From positions 1-64,000 of the forward strand of contig NZ_VJXY01000043.1 in assembly GCF_014831675.1 (NCBI RefSeq): a stretch of DNA of 64,000 bases, in the 5' to 3' direction. Source of the stretch: Komarekiella delphini-convector SJRDD-AB1 (GTDB taxonomy: Bacteria; Cyanobacteriota; Cyanobacteriia; Cyanobacteriales; Nostocaceae). Positions 17,808 to 26,929 of the stretch are shown piece after piece. The translations under genes and the position numbers were made by a program. Below the pieces are notes generated by a model. That model had not been told where the DNA came from, searched no databases, and worked only from the letters and a program-made list of their open reading frames with translations. Within the stretch, counting starts at the first letter, position 1, and the number at the start of each line of letters is the position of its first letter.

Positions 17808-18878
17808 ATGTTGACTAAGTATTTACCAAATCGACTGATGAAGATTGTCAGCAGCTTTCTTCAGAATTATGAAATATTCAGAATTGGCATATTTGCCTTA
17901 TTCTTTGCCTGCGGGTTAAGTTTGACTCTTGTGATATCTGCGTGTTCTTCCAACAACACAAGTAATTCTGCCGCAACGCAGGCAGCAAATCAAAGCGCGA
18001 CAAATCAAAACGTTGCAGTTCGGATTGGCTATCAAAAAGCAGCAACTATTCTCAACGCCATAAGAGCGCAAAAAGATTTGGAGAAAGCTTTTGCTGCTAG
18101 TGGCGCTTCTGTGACATGGGCTGAATTTCCTTCTGGCCCGCCAATGTTAGAGGCAATTAACGCTGGGAGTATTGATTTTGGCTATACTGGCGAATCACCG
18201 CCGATATTTGCCCAAGTTTCGGGTACTCCCATAGTTTATGTTGCTTACGATCCTTGGAGTCCAAAAGCAGAAGCAATTATTGTGCCGAAAAGTTCATTTA
18301 TTCAGACTCTTGCAGACCTCAAGGGTAAACGAGTTGCTGTTGCTAAAGGTTCAAATACTAACTACTTATTGGTAAAAGCCTTAGAAAAGGGAAGAGTAGA
18401 TTACAACGATATCAAACCAGCTTTTCTCCAACCTCCCGATGCTCGTGCGGCTTTTGAGGGTAATAATGTTGATGCTTGGGCAATTTGGGATCCTTACTTA
18501 GCTGCGGCGCAAGCTGCTACAGGCGCACGCACTCTCACTGATGCAACTGGGTTAGCACCCAATCGTGGTTATTATCTAGCTGCAAAATCCTTTGTTGACA
18601 AGTATCCCGATGCCTTGAAAACAGTTCTCGATGAAGTAAAAAAAAGAAGTAACTGGGCGCAAAATAATCCCGCAGAAGTTGCCAAATTTCTCTCACCAGA
18701 ATTAGGTATTGATGCTGAGGTTCTAGAAGTCGCAGAAAAACGACGGGAGTATGGTGTACTACCGCTAACAGAGGAAGTGATTCGTGGACAACAGCAGATT
18801 GCCGATACCTTTTACAAAATCAAGCTGATACCGAAATCTATCAATATTAGCGAAATCGTTTGGAAAGGCAATCAATAA
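17808..18878 (+). CDS. ssuA: sulfonate ABC transporter substrate-binding lipoprotein
   Basis: The 356-residue product is a periplasmic-binding protein of the SsuA/TauA group. It has a long N-terminal leader with a hydrophobic stretch (residues 26-45) and a lipobox ending VISAC, so Cys46 would be lipidated. Family segments include RIGYQKAATI, DFGYTGESPPIFAQ (ligand-pocket region), LKGKRVAVAKGSNTNYLL and DAWAIWDPYLA. The start at 17808 is followed by an alternative Met11. It is followed after about 100 bases by the AprA-like flavoprotein gene, suggesting that uptake and conversion of the same compound are linked. No cognate permease is adjacent; the one at 10642 is the likely partner. Confidence 0.9.
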   Translation: MLTKYLPNRLMKIVSSFLQNYEIFRIGIFALFFACGLSLTLVISACSSNNTSNSAATQAANQSATNQNVAVRIGYQKAATILNAIRAQKDLEKAFAASGASVTWAEFPSGPPMLEAINAGSIDFGYTGESPPIFAQVSGTPIVYVAYDPWSPKAEAIIVPKSSFIQTLADLKGKRVAVAKGSNTNYLLVKALEKGRVDYNDIKPAFLQPPDARAAFEGNNVDAWAIWDPYLAAAQAATGARTLTDATGLAPNRGYYLAAKSFVDKYPDALKTVLDEVKKRSNWAQNNPAEVAKFLSPELGIDAEVLEVAEKRREYGVLPLTEEVIRGQQQIADTFYKIKLIPKSINISEIVWKGNQ

Positions 18879-18982
18879 TACTAATTCGGAATTCGGAATT
18901 CAGAAAGTTAGATACAATCTGGGTTTCAAGGTTTGAATATGTCACCGGATTTTAGAGAATTAGTATAAGAAGGTAGAAGAAT

Positions 18983-20692
18983 ATGAATATCGATACTCAG
19001 TGGATGAAAACAGATGTGCTTGTCATTGGTGGTGGTACAGCCGGGACAATGGCTGGAATTAAAGCCAAACAAGCGAATCCCGATGCAGAGGTGTTGATTT
19101 TAGAAAAGGCTAACATACGTCGCAGTGGTGCGATCGCAATGGGGATGGATGGGGTAAACACCGCAGTTATTCCCGGACATTCCACGCCAGAACAATACGT
19201 CCGCGAAGTCACCCTTGCTAACGATGGCATTCTCAACCAAAAAGCTGTATATCAAACAGGCAAATTAGGTTATGAAGTCATCCAAGAATTAGAAAGCTGG
19301 GGTGTGAAATTTCAAAAAGATGCCCAAGGCAACTATGACTTAAAACAAGTGCATCGTGTGGGTAAATATGTCTTACCCATGCCAGAAGGTAAAGACCTTA
19401 AACCAATTCTTACCCGCCAAGTCAAACGCCACAAAGTCAAAGTCACAAATCGCGTCATGGCTACTCGTGTGTTAGTTAAAGCCGGACGTGCGATCGGTGC
19501 AGTGGGATTTGATGTCAGAAACGGCGATTATATTGTTATTCAAGCGAAAGCCGTCATCCTCTGTACAGGTGCTTGTGGGAGACTAGGATTACCTGCTTCT
19601 GGCTATCTCTATGGCACTTATGAAAATCCTACCAATGCCGGGGATGGCTATTCAATGGCTTATCATGCAGGCGCAGAACTCAGCAATATTGAATGCTTTC
19701 AAATTAATCCTTTAATTAAAGATTACAACGGCCCCGCCTGCGCCTATGTTGCTGGGCCTTTTGGCGCACATACAGCCAACGCCGCAGGAAATCGCTTCAT
19801 TAGTTGTGACTATTGGAGTGGTCAAATGATGTTGGAAATCTGGAAAGAATTAAACTCCGGGAAAGGGCCAGTCCAACTGAAAATGACCCATCTTGATGAA
19901 GATACAATTGCTGAAATTGAATCCATACTGTGGGCGAATGAACGACCAAGTAGAGAACGTTTTCATCAAGGCAGAAATGAAGATTACCGCACTCACGGAG
20001 TCGAGATGAACATTTCAGAAATAGGCTTATGTAGCGGTCACAGTGCCTCTGGTGTGTGGGTGAATGAAAACGCTCAAACAACTGTCTTAGGTTTATATGC
20101 AGCCGGAGATATGGCCAGCGTTCCCCATAATTATATGATTGGAGCATTTGTTTTCGGTCGTATAGCCGGAACTCATGCCATTGAATATATTGAAGATTTA
20201 GATTTTATAGAGCCAGATACAGAGTTTTTAGAAGCTGAAAAAGCTAGAATTTATGCACCTTTAACACGTCCCAATGGCGTACCTCATACTCAAGTCGAGT
20301 ACAAATTAAGACGCTTAGTTAATGATTATCTGCAACCACCAAAATCAGGTAACAAAATCGAAATTGGTTTGAAGCATTTTATCACATATCAACAAACACT
20401 AGATGTAATGGGCGCTCGTGACCCCCATGAATTAATGCGTTCTATGGAAGTTCATTTTATTCGTGATTGTGCAGAAATGGCAGCCAGAGCATCATTGTAT
20501 CGTCAAGAAACTCGCTGGGGACTTTATCATTACCGCTTAGACTATCCACAAAAAAATGATGAAGAGTGGTTTTGTCATGTCAATTTAAAGAAAAATGAAT
20601 TAGGACAAATGATATTGTTTAAGCGTCCTGTAGAGCCTTACATTGTGGAAGTAGATATAGTCAAAGAATCGTATAGTGTTGCAGCTAAGTAA
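18983..20692 (+). CDS. AprA/fumarate-reductase-like FAD flavoprotein
   Basis: This 569-residue protein has the FAD-binding motif DVLVIGGGTAGTMAG (11-25). The second FAD contact is GLYAAGDMASVPHNYM at about 372-387, and the C-terminal helical domain contains the Arg-rich segment AARASLYRQETRWG typical of AprA (adenylylsulfate reductase alpha) and fumarate reductase flavoproteins. There is no signal peptide. It lies directly after the sulfonate-binding protein gene, and the 2x[4Fe-4S] ferredoxin at 23031 is a likely AprB-like electron partner. I infer an oxidoreductase acting on an imported organosulfur compound; true APS reductase activity is unlikely in an oxygenic phototroph and is not shown. 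Two more distant flavoproteins of the same superfamily are at 38425 and 41576. Confidence 0.85.
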   Translation: MNIDTQWMKTDVLVIGGGTAGTMAGIKAKQANPDAEVLILEKANIRRSGAIAMGMDGVNTAVIPGHSTPEQYVREVTLANDGILNQKAVYQTGKLGYEVIQELESWGVKFQKDAQGNYDLKQVHRVGKYVLPMPEGKDLKPILTRQVKRHKVKVTNRVMATRVLVKAGRAIGAVGFDVRNGDYIVIQAKAVILCTGACGRLGLPASGYLYGTYENPTNAGDGYSMAYHAGAELSNIECFQINPLIKDYNGPACAYVAGPFGAHTANAAGNRFISCDYWSGQMMLEIWKELNSGKGPVQLKMTHLDEDTIAEIESILWANERPSRERFHQGRNEDYRTHGVEMNISEIGLCSGHSASGVWVNENAQTTVLGLYAAGDMASVPHNYMIGAFVFGRIAGTHAIEYIEDLDFIEPDTEFLEAEKARIYAPLTRPNGVPHTQVEYKLRRLVNDYLQPPKSGNKIEIGLKHFITYQQTLDVMGARDPHELMRSMEVHFIRDCAEMAARASLYRQETRWGLYHYRLDYPQKNDEEWFCHVNLKKNELGQMILFKRPVEPYIVEVDIVKESYSVAAK

Positions 20693-20778
20693 GAGGATAT
20701 TTTAAAAATTTTAGGCGAAATGTAGGGTGTGTTGTCGTGCAGCGCAACGTACCATCAGCAATTCAATGATTTTTCTAA

Positions 20779-21303
20779 ATGCTGGAGCTAATTAACCCAA
20801 CTCGTGATTTGTATTTAGAGTTTATTGATATGGTGGCGGAATATCAAAAACATGGTGAATCACGCCTATTTGATCAAAATAATTTGACGTTAATTCAAGA
20901 AAATTTTTCAGCCTATATTCAATATTTAGAAAATAATTCAAAAGGTATTAGTTTAAAGCCTGGTTTTGTACCTGCAACAACTTTTTGGTTAGTGAAGCAG
21001 AGTAAGGTAATCTTGGGGGAAAGCCAATTGCGCCACTGGTTAATACCTACTTTAGAACATCGAGGAGGACATATTGGATATATGATTCGTCCTCTCCAAA
21101 GAAGCAAAGGATATGGTACACAAATATTGGCTATGACTTTAGAAAAAGCGAGAAACATGGGTTTGAGTCGCGTTCTCTTAACCTGTAAGCAAGATAATCT
21201 TGCTTCCGCCTGCATAATTCAGAAAAATCAAGGTAAATTAACAAGTGAGGAATTTTTGGAAAATTCAGACACAGTTATTTCTCGTTATTGGATTGATTTA
21301 TGA
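20779..21303 (+). CDS. GNAT family N-acetyltransferase
   Basis: The 174-residue protein has a clear GNAT core: GGHIGYMIRPLQRSKGYGTQILAMTLEKA, here cited as GYMIRP followed by the acetyl-CoA motif RSKGYGT at about residues 111-117, then a C-terminal beta strand around VISRYWIDL. The N-terminus (MLELINPTRDLYLEFIDM) resembles YjcK-like acetyltransferases. It follows the flavoprotein after 86 bases and precedes a HAD gene by 27 bases, consistent with an operon. The substrate is unknown. Confidence 0.85.
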   Translation: MLELINPTRDLYLEFIDMVAEYQKHGESRLFDQNNLTLIQENFSAYIQYLENNSKGISLKPGFVPATTFWLVKQSKVILGESQLRHWLIPTLEHRGGHIGYMIRPLQRSKGYGTQILAMTLEKARNMGLSRVLLTCKQDNLASACIIQKNQGKLTSEEFLENSDTVISRYWIDL

Positions 21304-21330
21304 AAACTTAATTTGAGCCTAATACAAAAA

Positions 21331-22026
21331 ATGAGTTATCAAGCCATAATTTTTGATCTAGATAATACACTGTTAAATTTTGAAATATGCGAACGTCAAG
21401 CTATTCTTGGCGCGTTGGAAGCTTGTACAATATCTGTGGATTTGAATGAAATAAGTGAAAGTGTTGTTCTGCAAGTATTTGAAAGTTATAATTACCAGTA
21501 TTGGAAACAGCGAGATGTCTTTTCTCTTAGTGAAATAACCGAGATGTCTTATCAAAATACACTTGCTGAGTTGAATATAAGAGCAGATAAAATTAGTCAT
21601 CTTGGTCAAAATTTTTGGCAGATTTTTAATCATTCAGCCGTTACTGAACCTGATGTATATGAAGTGCTAACTGTTCTATCACTTAATTATCGGTTAGCCG
21701 TTATCACCAACGGTTTTATAGCAGCACAAGTACCAAGAATGCAGGCTGCGGGAATTGATCATTTTTTTGAAGCAGTTGTAGTTTCTGAAGCAATTGGTTT
21801 TGCTAAACCGTCTCCTGAAATATTTCATTATGCGTTATCTAAATTAGATTTAACCCCAGCACAAGTCCTCTACGTTGGAGATTCTATTAATCATGACTAT
21901 GCAGGAACAAAGCAAGTCAATATTGATTTTTGCTATTACAACAGAAAAAATCACGCTTTAGCAAAAAAGGTGCAACCAAAATTTATCATAACTCAACTTT
22001 TCGACTTGCTGGAATTAGTCAAATAA
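21331..22026 (+). CDS. HAD family hydrolase (YjjG/nucleotidase-like)
   Basis: This is a HAD-superfamily phosphatase of about 231 residues. Motif I is IIFDLDNTLLNFE, motif II is VITNGF, motif III uses the Lys in GFAKPSPEIF, and motif IV is YVGDSINHDYAG. The DLDNT form and the overall pattern resemble the YjjG-like 5'-nucleotidase/haloacid dehalogenase subgroup. A TTG at 21313 could extend it by six codons, but the ATG at 21331 places motif I at the usual distance. It is closely spaced with the GNAT gene before it and the methyltransferase after it. Confidence 0.87.
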   Translation: MSYQAIIFDLDNTLLNFEICERQAILGALEACTISVDLNEISESVVLQVFESYNYQYWKQRDVFSLSEITEMSYQNTLAELNIRADKISHLGQNFWQIFNHSAVTEPDVYEVLTVLSLNYRLAVITNGFIAAQVPRMQAAGIDHFFEAVVVSEAIGFAKPSPEIFHYALSKLDLTPAQVLYVGDSINHDYAGTKQVNIDFCYYNRKNHALAKKVQPKFIITQLFDLLELVK

Positions 22027-22059
22027 TTTTCAGTCAATTACCTTAATTATTGATAAATA

Positions 22060-22827
22060 ATGACTATTTATAATTCAATTGGTCAACAATATTCCCAAAC
22101 TCGTGTTCCTGATATCCGCATTGTCAATCAACTAATTGATTTACTCAATTTAGCCAAAGGTAGCGTTATCGCTGATATTGGTGCTGGTACTGGTGGTTAT
22201 AGTTTAGCATTAGCTAACCAAGGATTTTTTGTTCATGCTGTTGAACCTTCTATAGTGATGCAAAAACAAGCAGTAGAACATCCACAAGTTAAGTGGTTTA
22301 CTGGCTATGCAAAAAATTTACCTCTACCAGATAAGTCTGTTGATGGTATTGTAAGTATCTTGGCAATTCATCACTTTAGTCATCTCGAAAAAGCGTTTCA
22401 AGAAATGCAACGAATTATTAGAGATGGGACAATAGTTTTGTTAACTTTTGATATTAGATTGGCTCAGAAAATATGGCTTTACGATTATTTCCCATTTTTG
22501 TGGGAAGATGCCTTACGATTTTTACCACTTAATGAACAGATTAATCTAATTCAGAGTAACACTCAAAGACGTGTTGAAGCCATACCCCTTTTGTTACCAT
22601 ATGATTTATCTGATTTATTCGCAGCAGCAGGATGGAGACGACCAGAGTTATATCTTAAACCAGAAGTACGTGCGGGAATATCATCTTTTGCATTAGCAAA
22701 TCAAGATTTAGTAGAGAAAAAAGTAAAGTTACTTGCGGCAGATTTAAGTAGTGGAGAATGGACTAAAAAATATGATAATATTCACAACTTAAAAGAAATT
22801 GATATCGGTTATCGTTTTATTTGTTAG
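22060..22827 (+). CDS. class I SAM-dependent methyltransferase
   Basis: The 255-residue protein has motif I VIADIGAGTGGYSLAL (about residues 35-50), an acidic post-I residue in HAVEPS, and the post-motif region SILAIHHFSHLEKA. It belongs to the UbiE/Methyltransf_11 group. It follows the HAD gene by 33 bases. Its last codons overlap a GST gene remnant in another frame, so the original operon probably contained a GST-like isomerase here. The substrate is unknown. Confidence 0.87.
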   Translation: MTIYNSIGQQYSQTRVPDIRIVNQLIDLLNLAKGSVIADIGAGTGGYSLALANQGFFVHAVEPSIVMQKQAVEHPQVKWFTGYAKNLPLPDKSVDGIVSILAIHHFSHLEKAFQEMQRIIRDGTIVLLTFDIRLAQKIWLYDYFPFLWEDALRFLPLNEQINLIQSNTQRRVEAIPLLLPYDLSDLFAAAGWRRPELYLKPEVRAGISSFALANQDLVEKKVKLLAADLSSGEWTKKYDNIHNLKEIDIGYRFIC

Positions 22828-22946
22828 AAGCATATCCAAATATTTCCAAAATATATGATTTATGTGTAAAACATCCAGCCTTTATTGGCGCACAGCCTGA
22901 TTTACAACCTGATGCTTCAAAGTATCATCTTGATGATGAATATTAA
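22824..22946 (+). pseudogene. C-terminal remnant of a zeta-class GST/maleylacetoacetate isomerase-like gene
   Basis: A 40-codon frame without a start reads LEAYPNISKIYDLC, then HPAFIGAQPDLQPDA, and ends at TAA 22944-22946. The pattern YPxI, then PAF, then QPDA is the characteristic C-terminus of maleylacetoacetate isomerase-type GSTs. It overlaps the last codons of the methyltransferase in another frame, so a deletion has removed the rest of the gene. Confidence 0.6.
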
Positions 22947-23030
22947 TTGAGCAAATTCCATAGCCTACTAATGTCGTTTGAAGGTTCCAGCACAATAGTA
23001 TAATTAAATAAAAAAGGGCAAGTAGTTTTT

Positions 23031-23258
23031 ATGGCTTTAATCAATCAAAGAATAGATGTTCCTGTGATTGTTGATGAATCAAAATGTTTGGAAAAATGCA
23101 CAGCTTGTATTGAAGTTTGTCCTCTTGATGTATTAGCAAAAAATCCAGAAACAGGGAAAGCTTACATGAAATATGATGAATGTTGGTTTTGCCTACCTTG
23201 TGAAAAGGAATGTCCTACTAATGCAATTACTGTGCAAATTCCTTTTTTATTACGTTAA
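23031..23258 (+). CDS. 2x[4Fe-4S] ferredoxin, AprB-like
   Basis: This 75-residue protein carries two iron-sulfur motifs. The second is regular (CWFCLPCEKECP: C-x2-C-x2-C-x3-CP). The first is unusual: CLEKCTACIEVCP has three residues between the first two Cys instead of two, reminiscent of the irregular cluster motif of AprB. The flavoprotein at 18983 is the probable electron-transfer partner, as AprA pairs with AprB. The gene is followed by HEAT, DUF4058 and Mrp genes with short gaps, and Mrp could supply its clusters. Confidence 0.88.
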   Translation: MALINQRIDVPVIVDESKCLEKCTACIEVCPLDVLAKNPETGKAYMKYDECWFCLPCEKECPTNAITVQIPFLLR

Positions 23259-23278
23259 ATATTAGTGTATTTAAAATC

Positions 23279-24241
23279 ATGAATAATGATATACAACATT
23301 GGTTAGAAATGCTGCGATCGCCTGATGTAAATGACCGCATAGTAGCAGTCAAAACATTGCAACATCTTGGCGAAGAAGAAACAGTAGACGCACTAATCAT
23401 CGCTTTACAAGATAAACATATTGCTGTTCAAAAAATAGCTATATCTGCCCTTAGCGAGATTGCTAATTCTGTAGCTATTCCTGCCTTAATTGAATGTCTC
23501 AGTTCCGCAGATACAGATATTCGCACTGAAGCTATATCAGCTTTAAACGAGTTAGTTACCCAGAATGATTTACTACTGTTGCTAGATAAACTTCAGAGTG
23601 ATGATATAAATACCCAACTAAATATCTTAGTACTGTTGCGGAAGATTCATGACATTCAATCTTTACCGTATATTTCACCATTTTTATCATCAAAAAGTCC
23701 CGAATTACGTGAGGCAGCTATTACCACATTACGGCATCTCAATAAACTAGAAAAATGTCCACAAGCTTTAGATTTAATATTTGATGAATCAGCAATTGTC
23801 CGTCGTGCTACTGCTTTAACTTTAGGACATCTACAAGATACACAAGTAATTACAATACTTGCTCAAGCACTTACAAATGATAGCGACTGGCAAGTTCGCC
23901 GGAATGCAGCCAAATCTCTGGCTATTGTTGAAAATCAGCAAGCAATTTCAGCGTTAGAAATAGCTTTAAGTGATGAACATTGGCAAGTACGCAAATCAGC
24001 AGCACAAGCTTTGCAAACAATCCCAGATATTCAAGTTATACCGAGATTAATTCAAGCATTAACAGATGAATATGCAGATGTTCGCAAAGAAGCAGTAATT
24101 GCTCTTGGTAATTTAGCTCATACTGATATTATTAACCCCTTGCAACAAGCCTTAGATGACCCTGACAAAGAAGTGTCCATCCAAGCGCAACGAGTAATTC
24201 AGAAGATGCAAACAGATAGAATAGTCTCAAGGGAGCAGTAA
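23279..24241 (+). CDS. HEAT-repeat protein (PBS-lyase-like)
   Basis: The 320-residue protein is built from about nine helical repeats of roughly 31 residues, for example SSADTDIRTEAISALNELV and LSDEHWQVRKSAAQALQTI. HEAT proteins act as scaffolds or as lyase/chaperone-like partners; in cyanobacteria, related repeats occur in phycobilin lyases. Its position 20 bases after the ferredoxin and before Mrp suggests a scaffold for assembly of the flavoprotein-ferredoxin complex, which is an inference. There is no catalytic motif to support enzymatic activity. Confidence 0.85.
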   Translation: MNNDIQHWLEMLRSPDVNDRIVAVKTLQHLGEEETVDALIIALQDKHIAVQKIAISALSEIANSVAIPALIECLSSADTDIRTEAISALNELVTQNDLLLLLDKLQSDDINTQLNILVLLRKIHDIQSLPYISPFLSSKSPELREAAITTLRHLNKLEKCPQALDLIFDESAIVRRATALTLGHLQDTQVITILAQALTNDSDWQVRRNAAKSLAIVENQQAISALEIALSDEHWQVRKSAAQALQTIPDIQVIPRLIQALTDEYADVRKEAVIALGNLAHTDIINPLQQALDDPDKEVSIQAQRVIQKMQTDRIVSREQ

Positions 24242-24260
24242 ATAACTAAGGGAAAGCGCA

Positions 24261-25022
24261 ATGGGAAATCCATTTCCTGGAATGAACCCGTATTTGGAAC
24301 AACCTGAACTTTGGCATCAAGTTCACAATCGTTTAATTGTAGCGATCGCTGATGACCTAACTCCCCAAATTGCCCCTAAATACCGAGTTTCTATTGAGGA
24401 GCGAGTTTACACTAGTGTAGATGATATCTTACTCGTAGGAATTGCTGATGTAGCAGTTGCTACGAGTAACATTATAGATAACAATATAACTTTGACTGCT
24501 GCAAAACTTGCTGAACCTAGTAAAGTGAAAGTTCCTGTACCTGAACAGATAACTGAGCGATTTTTAGAGGTGAGATCGACTCAAAGCAAAGAAGTAGTCA
24601 CTGTGATCGAAATACTTTCTCCTAAAAATAAACGCTCCAAAGAAGGTAGAGCCGCTTATGAGAGCAAAAGACAGAAAATTCTAGCTTCTGCAACCAACTT
24701 GGTAGAAATTGACCTATTGAGACAAGGTGAGTCAATGCCTATTCTCGGAGCATCAGTTGCAGATTATAGTATTTTAGTTAGTCGCAGCTACAACAGACCT
24801 GATGCTGATTTATATACTTTCGATTTAAAAAAACCAATTCCTGTTTTTCCTGTACCTTTGCGTGAGGGAGAACCTGAACCGATAGTTGACTTACAAAGGT
24901 TATTAAATGAAGTTTACGAACGTGCTAGATTTGATTTAGCAATTGATTATTCACAACCTTTAAAGATAGTGCGATCGCCCGAAGAAGAAGCTTGGGTAAG
25001 AGAAGTTTTAGAAAATATTTAA
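24261..25022 (+). CDS. DUF4058 family protein
   Basis: The 253-residue protein starts MGNPFPGMNPYLEQPELW, which is the hallmark N-terminus of DUF4058, a family abundant in cyanobacteria and of unknown function. The central EILSPKNKRSKEGRAAYESK resembles the catalytic beta-sheet of restriction-endonuclease-like folds (E...S...K), but this is only suggestive. It is 19 bases after the HEAT gene and 18 bases before mrp, so it is probably co-transcribed. Confidence 0.85.
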   Translation: MGNPFPGMNPYLEQPELWHQVHNRLIVAIADDLTPQIAPKYRVSIEERVYTSVDDILLVGIADVAVATSNIIDNNITLTAAKLAEPSKVKVPVPEQITERFLEVRSTQSKEVVTVIEILSPKNKRSKEGRAAYESKRQKILASATNLVEIDLLRQGESMPILGASVADYSILVSRSYNRPDADLYTFDLKKPIPVFPVPLREGEPEPIVDLQRLLNEVYERARFDLAIDYSQPLKIVRSPEEEAWVREVLENI

Positions 25023-25040
25023 ACTAGAGCAAGAGATAAA

Positions 25041-26048
25041 GTGCAACCAGATTCTCGTCAGAAAGAAGTAGTCCAACTACTCAAACAGGTTATCGAACCT
25101 ACCTTAAAAAATGACATCGTTAGTTTGGGAATGGTGCGAAATCTCCGCATAGTTGATGACTATATTTACTTACGTTTATATATTGGTTTTCATCAGCACC
25201 AATTACAGACAGAAATTCAATTCTTATTATCATCTTTATCTTGGTGTAAAAAAACTTATATTCAAATTTGTACAATTCCCGGTGTTAAAACAACTCTTGC
25301 CGTTTCTAGTGGTAAAGGTGGTGTGGGCAAATCCACAACAGCCGTTAATCTAGCCGCAGCTTTAAAATTACAAGGTGCAAAAGTAGGATTATTAGATGCT
25401 GATGTTTATGGCCCCAATGTTCCCCAAATGTTGGGTTTAGGACAAGCTGATATTCAAGTGATTAATACTACCACAGGAGATAAGTTTTTACCTCTAGAAG
25501 TTCAGGGAATAAAAGTAATGTCAGTGGGTTTACTTGCACAAGCAAATCGTCCTTTGGCATGGCGGGGGCCTGTATTGCATAAAATTATCACGCAATTTTT
25601 GCAAGACGTGGAATGGGGTGAATTAGATTATTTATTGATAGATTTACCTCCCGGTACAGGTGATGCTCAAATTACAATTATCCAAGAAAGCCCAATTTGT
25701 GGAGTTATTTTAGTGACAACTCCTCAACAAGTGGCTGTTGCAGATGTACGACGTAATATATATATGTTTCGCCAAGTGGGTGTTCCTGTCCTTGGCATAA
25801 TTGAAAATATGAGTTATTTAATTTGTGGTGATTGTGGTTCACGCATGCCGATTTTTGGTAGTGGTGGCGGCGAACAACTGGCTACAGAATTACAAGCGCC
25901 TCTGTTAGGACAAATTCCTATTGATCAGCGCATTTGTAGCGGTAGTGATACTGGAAATCCGATTGCGCTAAGTGAATACGCTTCACCAGTCAGGAAGGTT
26001 TTTATAGAAATAGCTACTTCGTTAAATGCTACTTTTATGACAAATTAG
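25041..26048 (+). CDS. mrp: Mrp/ApbC/NBP35-type Fe-S cluster carrier ATPase
   Basis: The protein (335 residues from a GTG start at 25041) has an N-terminal MIP18/DUF59-like domain (about residues 1-80) followed by a deviant P-loop GKGGVGKS (91-98), DADVYGPNVPQMLG, and the CxxC of the family in ICGDCGSRMPIFG. Mrp/ApbC proteins bind and transfer [4Fe-4S] clusters to apo-enzymes. Being last in the operon with the ferredoxin at 23031, it is a good candidate for maturing that ferredoxin. It may be a paralogue of a housekeeping mrp elsewhere in the genome, given its placement here. Confidence 0.9.
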   Translation: MQPDSRQKEVVQLLKQVIEPTLKNDIVSLGMVRNLRIVDDYIYLRLYIGFHQHQLQTEIQFLLSSLSWCKKTYIQICTIPGVKTTLAVSSGKGGVGKSTTAVNLAAALKLQGAKVGLLDADVYGPNVPQMLGLGQADIQVINTTTGDKFLPLEVQGIKVMSVGLLAQANRPLAWRGPVLHKIITQFLQDVEWGELDYLLIDLPPGTGDAQITIIQESPICGVILVTTPQQVAVADVRRNIYMFRQVGVPVLGIIENMSYLICGDCGSRMPIFGSGGGEQLATELQAPLLGQIPIDQRICSGSDTGNPIALSEYASPVRKVFIEIATSLNATFMTN

Positions 26049-26172
26049 GACTCCTATTTGATTTTTGAACAAAACTCAGTACACATCTATCCCTTCTTGA
26101 CTGTTCCCCATTCCCTACCTTTCGCGCTTGCGCTGCGCTTCTTGCACCACACATGAATCAAATACAAGAAGA

Positions 26173-26192
26173 AGACGCGATGAATCGCGTCT
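26173..26192. repeat. REP palindrome, copy 1
   Basis: AGACGCGAT and ATCGCGTCT form a palindrome with a 2-base centre, followed by CTAC. Identical copies lie at 26487-26506 and 27575-27594, with a variant at 27720-27740. Confidence 0.85.
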
Positions 26193-26817
26193 CTACGAGG
26201 GGTGATGAGGTGGTTGTTCGCGATGGGCTACGCCCCGCTGTAGGCGATCGCGTTCCCAATTGATTGGGTTATTGATAATATATTGTCTAATTTTATCGAG
26301 GGCAAATTCATCACGAATTATGTTGTCATGAAACCTTTCTTGCCATCCAAAACCTTGATAGATTTGATTAATTTCAAATGTACATCGTCCTTTGTACCAC
26401 CTAACAATTTTAGAAAGGGAATTTTTAGACAACATCGGGTTAAATAGCCCAGTAACCCCACCCCGTTGACCATTCCCCCCCCGTAGAGACGCGATGAATC
26501 GCGTCTTCTTGTGTTTGATTAATCATTAGAATTCCATGAATATGATTAGGCATGACGCAAAACGAATCTATATGACAATTAGAAAAATGATTAGGAATCT
26601 CGTACCACAATTTATGAGCAATTTCTCCAATTGGTGATAACTGCATTTCACCTTGCACAACCTCACCAAAAAAGCATTTTTTACCGTCCGTGCAAATAGT
26701 AACGAAATATCCACCATTACTAGCATAATTCCACGCTGGTAAACGTGTTGAATCAATTCGATATTTACTTTTGTATTTAGGTTTGTTATTTTTTGGTTGA
26801 GGATCATAATTATTCAT
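26193..26817 (-). pseudogene. REP-associated tyrosine transposase (RAYT, IS200-like), frameshifted
   Basis: The ATG at 26817 opens a frame with the RAYT start pattern (RRxxRxPxWNYASNGGYFVTICT form) and the HUH-type metal motif in FCVMPNHIHGILM. It then reads through a REP palindrome (EDAIHRVSTG) and stops at 26440. The C-terminal part, VRWYKGRCTFEINQ to FHDNIIRDEFALDKIRQYI and the typical NNPINW ending, continues from 26435 in the neighbouring frame. A one-base shift between 26435 and 26460 and the REP insertion have broken the gene. Intact RAYTs process REP palindromes with a single catalytic Tyr. Confidence 0.85.
26487..26506. repeat. REP palindrome, copy 2, inside the RAYT gene
   Basis: This is the same 20-base palindrome as copy 1 in the same orientation. 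It lies in the region encoding the middle of the RAYT protein. Confidence 0.85.
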
Positions 26818-26929
26818 GATTACATCTTTGATTGATACAAAAATTTATGCAATTATTGCTTTGCATTGATGTAATTGCCAACCCAAAAAACTCGGAATTA
26901 TTCAAAGCAGTGATCGCTTTTTGATTGCC

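Noticed and set aside
18983-20692. Genuine dissimilatory APS reductase alpha subunit
   Set aside because: The context is a sulfonate-uptake island in an oxygenic cyanobacterium without sat, dsr or qmo genes, and only superfamily-level motifs are visible.
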